A DNA stretch of 64,000 nucleotides from Hippophae tibetana (lineage: Eukaryota; Streptophyta; Magnoliopsida; Rosales; Elaeagnaceae). Positions 1 to 12,640 of the stretch are shown here, piece after piece. Positions within the stretch are counted from its first letter, which is position 1; each line of letters starts with the position of its first letter. The DNA lies in assembly GCA_037013495.1 (NCBI GenBank), contig CM072803.1, forward strand, positions 23,221,001 through 23,285,000, in the 5' to 3' direction. Made by a program: the position numbers and the translations under genes. The notes beneath the pieces were generated by a model. That model had not been told where the DNA came from. It searched no databases and saw only the letters and a program-made list of their open reading frames with translations.

Positions 1-370
1 ATAAAACGAATCCTTGCCACTCATCTTTCTTCAAGTATATGTTGTAATCCAAGTTGTAAAAATCCCCTCTTGGCAAGTTGAAGAGGACAAGTAAACATTC
101 TTCAACATGTGTTCCCAAAGTAAGACCATACTACTTGAATTCAGGCTAATATTTACTTCTCCTTTCTAGACTAATAGTAGTAGTACTACCCAAAATATTA
201 TTTTAAATGTATAAAATATTTATGTTACCATAGTTATTAAATTTAAGTTTTTTTTTTAAATATAATTATTAACTTATATAAAAATATGATTAAATGCATT
301 ACCATCATCATATTATCTTTGCCTATTAATTTTTTTTATATATAAATATTACATCTACTTTAATCAAGTT

Positions 371-371
371 T

Positions 372-403
<32 letters not shown>

Positions 404-406
404 TAT
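371..406. repeat. (TTA)n-(TA)n microsatellite
   Basis: A run of TAT/ATT triplets passes directly into a TA dinucleotide run. It is a simple repeat with no further content. Confidence 0.85.
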
Positions 407-1678
407 TACTTTATTTTAATATTTATACTATCATTCTTCATCTATTTTTGTCTTTCTACAAATATTATCTTCACTTTACTCTCTCAAATATCAAAATTAC
501 AATTAAATCAGTCCAAACATATGTTTTTCATTAAATATAATGAAAATTAAATTTTTGTTACTTATTCTCTTACATTTGACTTGTAGATGTGTATAATATA
601 AGGATAAAATCGTATTTTTATTTTTAATATTACTAATTTTATTTATTATTTCAAATTTCTTTATAAAAAATCAAAAATAATAATATTTTATTTTATTTTA
701 AATTCTCTTATAAAAAATTGATATTTGGACTGATTGGATATTAATTTTGTTATTTTAAAGATTAAAATAGATATAATTTTTGTATATAAGAAAGAAAATG
801 AATATAGAACAATACTATATAGATTAAAATAGTTATAATATTAATATTAGATACTTGGTGCATTCTATTGTATAAAATTATATTTCTTTATTTTATTAGT
901 TGGGTAATTATATATAACTTTATTGGGGGAGCAAAATAAGAACAGAGTTTTAATAATTTTTGAGAAAATAATTAAAATTAAAGTAACGGTCCTTGGTTAG
1001 TTGGTGAGCTAATATTATTATACCAACCAGTAATTATATACACATATAAAATTAAATTTATTTTTTAATGTATTTATTTCTTTATTTGTCATCGTCAAAC
1101 ATTTAATATTCTCATAAGATTTTAAATCAGAAATATGAATTACAGTATTTTTACATTTAATAAAACACGCTTGACAAAATCAACACGTGACTACCCTCAA
1201 CCGACAAGTCGATTTCACAGCTGTGTAATTGGAGCCATGCCCTTTCAAGATATTATCGGTTGCTTTTGTATTATATAATTTTTTATATTTTTTATTAAAT
1301 ATTTTTTTTAAAAATAAAATTATATTAATCTTAAATTTTATTATTCAATAATATCATATTGTATTTAAAGTGTAATGAATAACTTTTTTATTTTATTTTT
1401 AACGGAGCCTAAATCTGACGCCAAATTTGTCTTCACCAATATTTTGACAGATAATGATGAAGGTCGTGTTGATAACAAAGAGCACATTATTTTAGTCATT
1501 GTTCATCTTGTGTATTTTAGTGTTAATTCAAAGTTTGTTCAAATATACATGTTTCATGTTTGTTTAAGGTTAGTGCGTGTATAGATTTTTTATTTAAAAA
1601 ATCATGGAGGGTATAAAAAAAAACAATTTACTATGGAATATTATGCTCACACACAACCATAATAATAATTAGTGAATG

Positions 1679-1856
1679 AAAATATCCCAATATTTTCATG
1701 GAAATATAGTTAAAATGGAGGGACTGATATGAAAGTGAGGTTTTGAAATTACATTCCAAAATATCTAAAAATATTCTGATATTTTCCTAGTAAAACAAAA
1801 GTATCAACAACAAACTTGGGTTAAAGTATTTTTCTTAGAAAATATTGGGAAATATC
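1679..1856. repeat. Imperfect inverted repeat around AATATCCCAATATT
   Basis: A left arm at about 1679-1698 and a right arm at about 1837-1856 are near reverse complements of each other (core AATATCCCAATATTTTC against GAAAATATTGGGAAATAT). About 140 bp separates them. It could be a small MITE or a remnant of a retrotransposon rich in AAATAT motifs. No target-site duplication was found. Confidence 0.3.
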
Positions 1857-3858
1857 AAGAAGTATCGGTTATTTCAATTTTGGTTCAAACTCGAGATTTT
1901 ATTTTTCTAAATATCAATGAAAATATTAGATATATAAGTAATATATGGATAGGAAATTTGAATTATTTTAATAATTTTTTAATAAAAATATGTATATATA
2001 TGACTTATTATTTATAGCATATTTTAATAATAATTTTATATTTTATAAAAACTTGTAGAGTTAAAAGCTCTATATACAAATTTTTCACACGACTGTTTCT
2101 AGACATCACAAGATGGCTTTAGAGTCAATAACTTAGACGTGAATGATAAGTGACTCCACTGTTTTTGGCTTTTTCTGTCCAAACTCCATACTAAGATGAT
2201 AATGATAATGAGACTTACCTTTACTTTTAATTTTGAGTGGTAGAGTGAATATTAATATTAATATTAAAGAAAAATAATAAAAGTTATAAAGTTGAGAAAA
2301 AAATATGTTTTTTTTAATCTCTTATTACTCACTCTCTTATGGGTTGATTGGCCATAAACCAAACCATATTATAATGGTATGAGACTGACCAATAATTCTT
2401 CAGAATCTTACCATTAATGACTAATAATTCTTCAAACGATATGATGTGATTGACCACTTATTTTAATTTTGCTTTAACCGATAAAAGTTAAACACATTAT
2501 TTATGATAAATAATATTTTCTAGTTTTAAAATAGTAATAATAGAACTATTTGATATTATTTTTTATAATTAATTATATTTTTATTTCGTTAATATTAAAT
2601 AAAATTATTATTGATAATAAATAATATAACAGTATTAATTAAAATTTAATAAATAAATTAAAATATTAAATTCTTATATTATCTAAATTAATAAACTAAT
2701 TTTATTTTGAAAAAAATCATAAATGATAAAACTAATAACTTTAAAAACTTATAATAATAAAAATAATATATTTTTAATTAATTTATATATCTTTTAGTTT
2801 AAGATAAAGATATTATTTTTATTGTTTTAAATTTTATGTTTGTTATTTTAAGTGATAACTTTAAGAAGATAATTTGGTACGTTAAATATAATTAATAAAT
2901 TTTAAAGAACCTCTATTATCAACAGAATTATGATATATTAAATATAAATCTCTTCTAATCTAAAGAAAACTATACTTAAAAATTACAAACCCACACATAG
3001 AGAATAGAGCCATAGCATAAGGAGAGAGATCATATAATACCCTTCGTTTTAGTTGGTAATTTTATTTACGAGATAATATAAATTTATTATTTTTTTAAAA
3101 ATAATTATAAAAATAAATTTATTATCTTTTTAAAAATAAATATTTTAAAATATATTTATTTTTCATGAAAATAAATGAAAATAAATATTTGTTATCGTTT
3201 ATCCTTTTAATAAACTGCTACTCATGATTTTGATTGCAACTAGGATTTGGATCACATGAGGTCTTCTTGCATTCACATGAGGTCGGAAGTGGTAGTCGGT
3301 AGTCGGTAGTCGGCCTTTTTGTTAATAAATAAAACATATTGCTTAATTTTTTATGTAATAATTTTGACGGTAATTAATATTTAATTACTAAAAGAACGTT
3401 ATAAATACAATGACATAAACAATGCATAATTAAAATTAACTTTAATACAACTATTTTAAATATCAATCTTACTGTTATTGGCATCATTAAAGATTTCCCT
3501 CGCCACGTCTACAATGTTGGGGCTAAGTTCATTATTAAAATTCTATTTGAATCTTATATTTTATTATTATTATTTTTAAATTATTTTTATAAAATTATTT
3601 TAAAACTATTTATTTAGAAGATGATAACAATAAATAATCAAAACTTGTATGCATGATAATATGTCATTTTTTTTACAATAATCATGCAAAACTTATGAAT
3701 ATTATCAATAAACAATATTATATATATTTTTTAATTAAATAAATATCTCATAATTTAATTGAAAGTATCATTTTTATATCTATCTTACTCTAATATTTCT
3801 TAGGTACTTTATGTAATGAATCTTAATTCTGATAAAATTTACTTGACTAAAAAACAAA

Positions 3859-3886
3859 GAGAGAGAGAGAGAGAGGAGAGAGAGAG
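3859..3886. repeat. (GA)n microsatellite
   Basis: A GA dinucleotide run with one interruption. Such runs are common in plant intergenic and promoter DNA. Confidence 0.85.
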
Positions 3887-5717
3887 TTCATATGTATCTA
3901 AAAAAATATCTTAAAGTTACACTAATTAAGATTATAGAGAATGTGACAAAATAAAGTAGTAAATTTAAGTGGATTTCACAAATATTTAAGTTTAAATTAA
4001 ATTAATAAAAAAAATAAAACGTGTCAATCTAGAACTTCTCTTCTTTTCCAAGTTTCTATTTATTATTATGTTTTAATATAGATATGTACAAGTACAACTA
4101 AGGGATTTGTAAATTTCAAAGGTGGGCTTGACTTTGAATTTTTGAAACAAGAATATCAACCATGACCACATACGTTTAAGTACCCACCAAAAGCTGTTTA
4201 TCTCAAGTCTCGACATTAATATTTTATTGGATTTTAGAAAGAAAAAAAAATTATAGCAAAAGATATTATATAGCTCCTCTTATATCAAAAGAAATTAAAA
4301 AAAAAATTCATGTCCTTCTAATAAAAGTTACCTAGGTATATAATCGTTGTAATTGATATTGCATTTAATCTCATGTATATAAAAGAAATTTTAAATATTT
4401 TCTCCACGGTTTTCATTTTAATGAATTTAATTAATATTGATTTCTCTGGTTTAAAAAAATTATAATAAACCTTTTTAAACATATCTCTTATTTTTATTTA
4501 GATCTTAAGTTTTCTCCTTTATAAATAAGCCCTACGTTTTTTTTTATTTTCAAATCATCCATTTACCTCTTATTTTTCTAACAAAACTATCTTCAAAATG
4601 ATTTTTAGGGTTTTTTAAGGTTTTCTCACAGTTTTTGTGATTTCGTTTAATTATGTTGGTAAAATAAAATTTTCATTAATATTATTTTAATGAATGTTTT
4701 ATTATTATTTAAAAATAAATTTAACTACAATTATATGCTAATGTGTGTAATACATATTAATTTTTTTAATTATATATTACTAAAGTATTAAAAATTAAAT
4801 ATAAAAAATATTAATATATTATTATAAAAGAAGCAAAAAAGGGAAATCTTCGTAACTATATTAAATAGAGATTTAAAAAAAAATTATTTATTTGTTTCCT
4901 TACACTTTCTAATAACAATAATATTAAAATCTCATAAAATAAATAAATAAATAAATAAAGTAAATGTTATTTTAACGATAAATATATGATTTATATCATA
5001 ATTGTACCTAAATTAAATAAAAAACTTAATATTATATTACTTTAAAATATATATTAATATAATTAAATTTTAATTAAAAATAATATCATTTAAATACCAA
5101 ATATTTTTTTACTCACTTTATCAATATAAAAATATTATTAAAAATTAATAAATAAATCAAATTACTATTCGATCTCCTCGCTACTCCACCTAATTAATAT
5201 AACTGTGAATTAACTAAAGTATTATAAAGATATCTTATATTATTTAATATTTTAAATTATAAATATTATTATTTAATTTTTAACTTTAAAAAAATTTATC
5301 GACAAAATATATTATTTTTATATTTTTATATTAAAGTATTATTTTTTAAAAATAATTCTTATATTAAAATATTAAAATTATTAAATTAATATATTTTGAT
5401 TTAATTAATATATTTTTTAAAAATTAAAAATTATATCAAAATAAAAATATCTATTTTTTATTGTATCAAAGTAAATATATATTTTGTTACTAAAGAAATT
5501 AATAGTAAAATTATATTAAATAGATTATTTATTTATGCAGAAGAGTTAAAAATTAAATAGAATTATTTATAATGTAACTAACTAAATTACACTATAACAT
5601 ACTATTAAATACAAAAGGGCAACAGCTTACTCTGATATTATTCCATCATATACATCTCATTGATGAATTTCTCACTCCCACTTTCCACCAAGTTTCCTCT
5701 GTTTCATATCTTTCATT

Positions 5718-5718
<1 letters not shown>

Positions 5719-5751
<33 letters not shown>

Positions 5752-5761
5752 ATATATATAT
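5719..5761. repeat. (CT)15-(TA)n composite microsatellite in the WRKY upstream region
   Basis: Fifteen CT units pass directly into a TA run, ending about 100 bp before the WRKY start codon. CT-rich tracts are typical of plant core promoters and 5' leaders. Its length probably varies between individuals. The TA part could serve as a TATA region, but no single TATA box stands out. Confidence 0.85.
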
Positions 5762-5780
5762 CCTTCCCTTGGTCAGTCTT

Positions 5781-5786
5781 GGTCAA
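5781..5786 (-). promoter_or_regulatory. W-box (TTGACC on the minus strand) upstream of the WRKY gene
   Basis: GGTCAA on the plus strand is TTGACC on the minus strand, the core recognised by WRKY domains. It sits 77 bp before the start codon. Group IIa WRKY genes are known to be auto- and cross-regulated through W-boxes, so feedback control is plausible, but this is inferred from the motif alone. Confidence 0.5.
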
Positions 5787-5862
5787 CTGAGGAGCTTGGT
5801 TCTTGAGGATATACAAAGAAGTTTTACTTGATTATATATATACACTTTCTTTGTTTTTTTCA

Positions 5863-7692
5863 ATGGCTATGGATTTTTCTGGATATGTTGATACTACTTT
5901 GGTTCTTAATGCTAAGCCTCTCAGGCTTTTTGATGATTCTCCGGTTAATTTTAATTGATTAGTGCTTTTTGTAACTTTTAATTAGTTTTCAGTTAATTAT
6001 TTACGATTTTGTCAAAAATTGCTTAATTACTTAGAAGCTGAGTTTATGTATTTCAGAAAAAAGAGGTGAAAACGAAACATATTGAGTTTGAAATTGAGAA
6101 GAAGCTTTCAGTCAAAGAAGAGGTCAGTGTTCTGTTCTCCCACATTTTCCCCTATTGTTCTGTTTTATGGCTATATATCAATCTTCCTTCTCCTTCATAG
6201 AGAGTTGGATACCTGTTTGATTAAATTCCCAAATGGGTTCTGAAAATTTAATGTCAAAAAAGTTAAATCTGAAAAAAAGAAGGTTGTTTCCTCAATTTGG
6301 GATTTGAGTGTATTTGCTTATGCTCATGTTAAAATTGAATTAGTCAAAAGTGATTTAAGCTGAAAGTGCTTTCAGCAAGAAGCTACAGAAGCAGATAAAT
6401 GGGTTTCTTTGCCCTGAAAACACCTTTTTTTTTTAATTTTGTTAAATCAACAGAAACAATCTGACCCAATGATTGTTTACTGAACTCTCAATTGATTTAT
6501 TTTGAATGAATATGCTCAGGCTGGTTCTATAATGAAGGAGCTAAATAGGGCTAATGCTGAAAATAAGAAGCTAACTGAGATGTTAAGCGTGGTGTGTGAA
6601 AACTACAATGCTTTAAGGAACCAGTTGATGGAATATATGAATAAGAACCCAGAAAAGGAGCCTAGCCCAATATCAAAGAAAAGGAAGTCAGAAAGCAGCA
6701 ACAATAATAGTGATGTCATTTGCATTAACAATGGAAATTCAGAGAGTAGCTCATCTGATGAAGATTCATGCAATAAGAAATTAAAGGAGAAATCCATCAA
6801 GGCAAAAACTTCAAAAGCTTATGTCAGAACTGAAGCATCTGATACAAGCCTTGTAAGTAGATATACTAGATGTATATAACACGATCCTGCATTAAAACTT
6901 ATTATGCAGCTTTTTGGTATTAATGAGGAATATTTCTGAATGTGTTTGTAGATTGTAAAGGATGGATATCAATGGAGGAAATATGGCCAAAAGGTCACTA
7001 GGGACAACCCTTGTCCTAGAGCTTACTACAGATGTTCATTTGCTCCAAGTTGCCCAGTTAAAAAGAAGGTTAGGAATTGATAAAAGAACTTGATATCTTA
7101 TTTGAGAACTTGTGAAGGCGTTTTTGGTGGAAAAAAATTTTGCTTTTGAACCAAACAATTTTTTTTGTTGTTGCTAAAAGTAAAAAAAAAGCACATTTTG
7201 TGTTTTTTGATGGAAGCACTAATTGTGTTGGTACTAAAACTACTTTCTTCCGAAGTCTCTATTAACAGAATTACAAGTCTTATAATTTGATGCCCATAGT
7301 CAGTTCGTTAGATGATGAAAATTAATTGTACTCTTTAAAATTTTGATTTTCAGGTGCAAAGAAGTGTTGAAGACCAGTCCATTTTGGTTGCAACTTATGA
7401 AGGAGAACATAACCATCCTCTGTCTTCTCAACTGCTTGAGTCAACATCAGGTTCAAGCCGGTCCATGCGCTTTGGCTCATCATCTGGACCTAAAATTAAT
7501 ACTCTTGAATTAACAAAGCCTAAGGCAAACAATATTATTGAAGCCAAAACTACAAAACCAAGGGTTGATTCACCGGGTAGTGTCCGGCAGTTCTTGGTTG
7601 AACAAATGGCTTCTTCTTTGACAAAAGATCCTAATTTTACAACAGCACTTGCAGCAGCCGTTTCTGGAAGAGTTTACCAACAACGTGCATAG
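5863..7692 (+). CDS. WRKY40-like: WRKY transcription factor, group IIa, WRKY40-like (5 exons)
   Basis: Exons are 5863-5943, 6057-6122, 6520-6852, 6952-7068 and 7354-7692. All splice at GT-AG in phase 0 and encode 311 aa. Residues about 50-90 form a leucine-rich coiled coil ([17 protein letters not shown]), the dimerisation region of group IIa. A KKRK nuclear-localisation motif follows. The WRKYGQK heptad is at 168-174 and the zinc ligands follow C-X5-C-X23-H-X-H (C188, C194, H218, H220). The intron between KKK and VQR is the VQR-type intron that marks groups IIa and IIb. The C-terminal [15 protein letters not shown] block is typical of WRKY18/40/60. The N-terminus has an LxL-rich segment that could be a weak EAR-type repression motif. 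Family members bind W-boxes in the nucleus and mostly repress defence and ABA-response genes. Nothing looks broken. The first two exons are very short and easily missed. The start is the first ATG in frame with the conserved MDFS segment; a second Met lies two codons later. Confidence 0.95.
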
Positions 7693-8183
7693 TATTCAAC
7701 ATGCATATAAATGTATTTGAAGAGTAGGATCTTTTGTAAATTGTAGTTGTCTTTGATTTTGCTCAAATTGTAATGATTAATAGAACCTTGGTGTGTTTGA
7801 AGCCGAAGAGCTTTATTCAATCAATTCAATCTGTTATGAGTCTTATGACAAAAGATTTTCATTGTCGTTCACAAGAATTTTCAGTTTCATCACAATGGAG
7901 CCTTAAGAAATGAGGATATTGTTCTGAAGAATTTAGAAAAGCTATTAGGATTAATTCTTAGCCGGAGAAAAAAAAAGTTTTCCAAAATTTAAAAAATAGA
8001 CAATTGAACGTACTATATTATTGTTTTATTATAATTTCATTTTTTGAATTTTATAACTTTTATTGATTTTTTTTATCAAATACACCCTTCATAGAATTAA
8101 GAAATAGTAATAAGGAGTATAATAGTTATTTTTCAAATTTATAGGTTTTTTTTATTGTCTCTAAAAACCTAAAGAGATGTATT
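7693..8183. other. 3' flank of the WRKY gene
   Basis: This is the AT-rich 3' untranslated and flanking region. AATAGA-like sequences near 7780 could act as a polyadenylation signal. No other gene is visible before the Copia element begins. Confidence 0.6.
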
Positions 8184-9366
8184 TGTTATCGTAAGGATTA
8201 TGAGTATTCTATTTTTGTGGACAAAATATTCAACTGTAAATTTTTTTTAAGCTTGTTATTAATTCGATTAAGAAAATTCGAATAAATGTTAAAATTTAAG
8301 ATAATTGTATTTTAGGTATATTTTTTATAATTATGACATAAGATTACATTTATACATTTAATAATACATGTTTATAAATCTAAAATAATTTTTAGTGCTT
8401 AATTATTTTTTATGTGTTAAAAAATTTTAAAATGTGATTTTAAAATATCTTTTTTATTAAGACTTTGAATAAGCATGTAATAATTTAACCCAAACCCAAA
8501 ATATTCTGACCCTAATAGGTTATTATTAACTATATATATTTATACATAGAATTAGTGTGTGGGTGGGTGGCTGAATTGAAGTTTAAATTGATCATGTGCT
8601 ATTGTTGAATAGAAGTTTAAATTGATCATGTGCTATTGTCGAAAACGATAGAAAAGAAAAAATAAAATCAGAGTAACTACATATATAGGAGCTTAATTGT
8701 CTTCACGTTGCACGATATAGATAATATACATTTATATATATTTACTCAGACTTGTGTTCACGCTGAATGTTATATAGGTAATATATATATCTATCTAATT
8801 AAGATTTACTAAGATTAGCACCAGTGGACTTAGGCTTGCTGTGTAATGTTATATAGGTAACATATATATGTAATTCAGGTTAGCGGCAACTTTTAGATAA
8901 TATACGTGTATGGTATTTGAGTAAAGATATACATAAGAAGAGATATTAATTGATATAATTATAAATTGATGATTATTATTTTTTATTTTTAATATTCATA
9001 TATTTTATTATGTGATTAGTATCTTGTATATTTAAATTAAATAATTGTATGAACGATCATGATTATTTGATTTAATTATTAATTTTTAAAAAAAATATTT
9101 TTTTGTGCTAATCTCTTTGCAGTTGATTTGTGAACGATTTGATTGACGGAAAGCTTATTGGAACGTTGGTCAGGAAACCACTCATGTTAACATTAGAAAC
9201 TGTGAAAATAGAGAAGAGGCTCGTAAGTAAAGTACGTTGGGATAGTATCCTAGGGAGGGTAACATAAGACCAAGTTTGTACTTAAAAATTTGATTTTCAT
9301 AGTGGAAAGTTAGATGGTCCAGTGGACCAGTGGTTTTCCTTTTAGGTCATGGTTAGGTTGTTTTCA
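8184..9366 (+). repeat. 5' LTR of the gag-only Copia element
   Basis: The LTR begins TGTTATCG and probably ends TTTTCA. It aligns along its length with 12641-13930. A 34-bp segment starting at GAAGTTTAAATTGATCATG is duplicated in tandem near 8576-8640 but is single in the 3' LTR. Near its end, sequence resembling an exon (TTGCAG before, CGTAAG after, about 9116-9225) is preserved in both LTRs. Confidence 0.75.
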
Positions 9367-9401
9367 CCTAACTAGACCACTGAAGAACGCACTCTTAGTG
9401 G

Positions 9402-11203
9402 GGCAAACCAAAAAGGTCTAGGATCAATATTTGTTGTAGTGTTGATGGATGAGTTTCGTCGCATCTCTGATTGTGAGACTGCTAAAGATGCATGGAATGC
9501 ACTTGCTCTTGCTCATGAAGGAACTTCCCAAGTAAAACAAAAAAAAAATGAGATTGTTAAGATCTAAGTTTGATTCCATTAAAATGAGCAACAACGAAAC
9601 TTTTGGTCAATTTTATTCTCATTTTTATGATATCACTAACGCTTTCTCTAACCTTGGTGTGAAAATTTCACAACCAATACAAGTACACAGACTCCTAAGC
9701 TCATTAACAGCTGATTACAAGATGAAATTTACAACGATAGAGGAAAACAAGAATGTGAACACACTAAATATTAATGAACTTGTTAGGTCAATCCAAACCT
9801 TTGAGCTTTCTCTTTATCGCCCCAAGAAAATCAAGGATGTGTCACTCAAAAGCTCTAAAATGGACATCTTTGATAGTGATGAGGATATGAATGATGAGTC
9901 ATTAGTCTCGCTAGCACAAAAATTGAAGAAGTTCTTAAAAATGAAGGGTCAAAAAAATAATCAATCTAATAAGGGACAATCTAGTTGTTTGAGGGATCGA
10001 ATGTCACGGGAAATCAAGTCTCCTAGCTCTAATGGTAAGAAAACTAAGCTCACTAGTCCTTGATGCTATACTTGTGGGGGCTTTGGTCATATTTCTATAG
10101 ATTGTGCAAACAATAAAATAAATTTGGAAAAAAATTTAATGCTACACTCAATGACACGGAAAGTGAGCAGGATAATGCTAGTAACTTAGAAGATGATGAC
10201 ACTAACTATCGTGCCTTCATCGCAACTACCAAAGCACACCACAATGACTCTGACTCTAGCTCGGATGAAGAAAATGAGGAAGTAAAATCCTCTTTCTTAT
10301 TGTCTAAGTTTAATGTATCAAGTTATGAGGAACTATTCATGGGTTGTTTAGGTTCTAGAGAAGAGAGTGATAAACTACTTGTGGAAGTAACTAAACTTAA
10401 TGATATCATCAATATATACAAAAAAAATTCCTCTAACCTAGAGAAAGATAAAAAGGAATTGTCTGAAAATATTAATGCCATGAATCTGAGACTTGTAGAA
10501 ACCATTGGGGAAAATAAAAAGCTTAGGCAAGAACTTAGTATTGCTAAAGATACGGTGAAAAATTTGACCATAGGTGCTAAAAAATTGTCCAAAGTCCTAG
10601 ACTATGGAAAGCTACATGGAGATAAGAGAGGTCTTGGATACATAGATGAACAGTCAACACGTTCAACATCAAAGGCCACATTTGTAAGGTCCTCAAACTC
10701 TACTTCTACTGTTACTACTTATACACAAAGAACTATTGCACCTATGGTAGAAAAAAAATGTTAAGTTTGTGTCTATCTGTCATCATTGTGGTAGGAAAGG
10801 TCATATAAGACCAAAATGTAGATATTTGATGAATGCTCTTAAAATTAACCATTTTTTCCATGCTTCACATAGTAAGACCCATAAGCATTATTCATCTATG
10901 CATGCTACATCATACTCAAGGATGAATGAAAATTATAATAACTTGTTCAGAAATTCTACTAGGAAGCATGAAATGTTAGGTTCAAAGAGGCAAGCAAAAT
11001 TTAGTACTTTTAATGCTATGACTCATTATCATTATCACATTATGCATACTACATCTTCATTTAGGATGAATGAGAAACATATAGCTAAGTCCAAGAACAC
11101 GCCTATGAAACATAAGCTTGTTGAGTCCCAACCCAATGATATAGAGAAACCAAAATGCAAGAAAATGTGGGTTAGGAAAAATTGTTTTTCCTTGGTCACT
11201 TGA
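9402..11203 (+). pseudogene. Copia gag pseudogene with two separated CCHC zinc knuckles
   Basis: From about 9402 the frame reads a gag domain of the UBN2 type (PF14223 family): DEFRRISDCETAKDAW, then after a frameshift in the A-run at about 9538-9548, MRLLRSKFDSI and GQFYSHFYDI. A stop at 10061-10063 stands directly before the first zinc knuckle (10064-10105, CYTCGGFGHISIDC, CX2CX4HX4C). An acidic and coiled-coil stretch (10300-10700) leads to GDKRGLGY and KATFV motifs. A second frameshift in the A-run near 10750 is followed by a second knuckle (10778-10819, CHHCGRKGHIRPKC). Translation ends with KKMWVRKN, the point where protease and pol normally follow in this lineage. Gag packages the element's RNA. 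At least two frameshifts and one stop make this copy inactive. Confidence 0.85.
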
Positions 11204-12628
11204 CCGTTTTTTATTCTTTCATCTAGATATTTTTGTTAGAGTGCATAAATGACTCTAGGTGAGTAATCTTTATTATTTTTATTTACTAGTTAAACTTAAA
11301 AAGAAGAAGAATAGAAGTAGAATCCTTATCTAGCCAACACGTTATTTGATTTATTTAATACTTATGTACACATAATCTCATTTTTAGTGACTCAACTCAT
11401 TTTGATATTTATTGTATAAATTATTCTACAGTTTTGGCTTATGCACACACATATATGTTATGCTTGAAGTTTATGAATTTTCTTGAAAGACTCTAGGACT
11501 TCAACTAATCTTGATTGTAAAATTGTGTTGAGTTTTAATTCTTACTTTTTAAAATTTTACCGTATGAAGGCACCTAGTATTAAGAGGGTTACATACTGTG
11601 ATGTATGAAGCTACCACAGTGAGCGAAGATGGCTACCTCACAACTAGTGTGAAAGTTATCATACTAGATTTATGGCTCGTGCAAAAAAAAAAAAGATTTT
11701 GCAAAAAGTGACAACTTATAAATCTTGTCCATTGAATGCACAAAAAGAAAGAGCCAATAGAGGTTATAAAAAAAATATCATTTACCTCATATATATATAA
11801 AATAAAATAAAAAATTAAGTCATTTTTTTGTAGATATATTTTATTTTGTGAGATTGAAGACTCGATTATGGTTTTACATTATAAGTGATATTTTTTTTGA
11901 GTCTTTCTTGATAGGTCATAAATGAATTAATTGATATATTTGTGGAGTTTAAACATATATATTACTTTAAGTAAATGTCAATATGTCATTATATGTGCTT
12001 GTGTGACTCTTATACTCTACTTATTTATTTATATGATAAATAATCAAAATTTGAGTTAAAAAATGACGTGTTCTTAATTGATTGTGTGCTCATTTGTGAT
12101 TTAATGAGTTTAATACTTTATATGGATATTTATGAAAAAAAAATTAATTAGATTTTTTCATTTCCATATTCTTTTCATATATTACCTTTTTAATTCGTTT
12201 CTAAATTAGAGAGTCATAGAATTTAGGGAGAGTTTAAAGCATATTGCACTTCTGCATTACTCTACTTTTATATTGCTATATCTTTAGGAGGAGTTTAGCT
12301 TCATTGCTTTGTCCTTCTCGTATGTCAAAAAAGGGGAGAGAATAATGTGTTTTACATGATTGGTATGAATGCACACTATATGATTATTCTTTACACTTCG
12401 CCTATTTTTATGTAAACTGAACTAATGTACAATGAGGCCTTCATGCCAAGTTGTCCTATGCTTCGTCAATGTCATTTCATTTACTTACAAACTTGTTAAG
12501 TTACAACGAAGATGAATTCACCAAATCATAAGATAGTTTTACTATGGAGTCTGGGATATCATTGTATTTATATCTTATTTTTATAAGTGTCATGTAGTGA
12601 GTGATAGGTTTTGCCACACGAAAATATC
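11204..12628. other. 3' interior of the Copia element, no pol
   Basis: About 1.4 kb between the end of gag and the polypurine tract, where integrase and reverse transcriptase would be expected. All frames are closed by frequent stops and no pol motif is recognisable. It behaves as non-coding filler. Confidence 0.65.
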
Positions 12629-12638
12629 AAAGGGAGAG
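12629..12638 (+). promoter_or_regulatory. Polypurine tract of the Copia element
   Basis: AAAGGGAGAG lies two bases before the TGT that opens the right LTR. This is the standard primer site for plus-strand DNA synthesis in LTR retrotransposons and defines the 3' LTR boundary. Confidence 0.8.
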
Positions 12639-12640
12639 TT

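Larger units (their letters stand above)
1..5718. other. AT-rich intergenic DNA left of the WRKY gene
   Basis: No gene can be supported in this stretch. It is dominated by A and T runs, with short microsatellites. The open frame at 1375-1584 has no recognisable domain and lies in low-complexity sequence, so it is not called. The part nearest the WRKY gene is its promoter. A TTGACT W-box-like core lies near 4127, but single cores of this length are expected by chance. Confidence 0.7.

Noticed and set aside
1375-1584. 69-codon open frame
   Set aside because: Low-complexity AT-rich composition, no conserved motif, no promoter or splice context.
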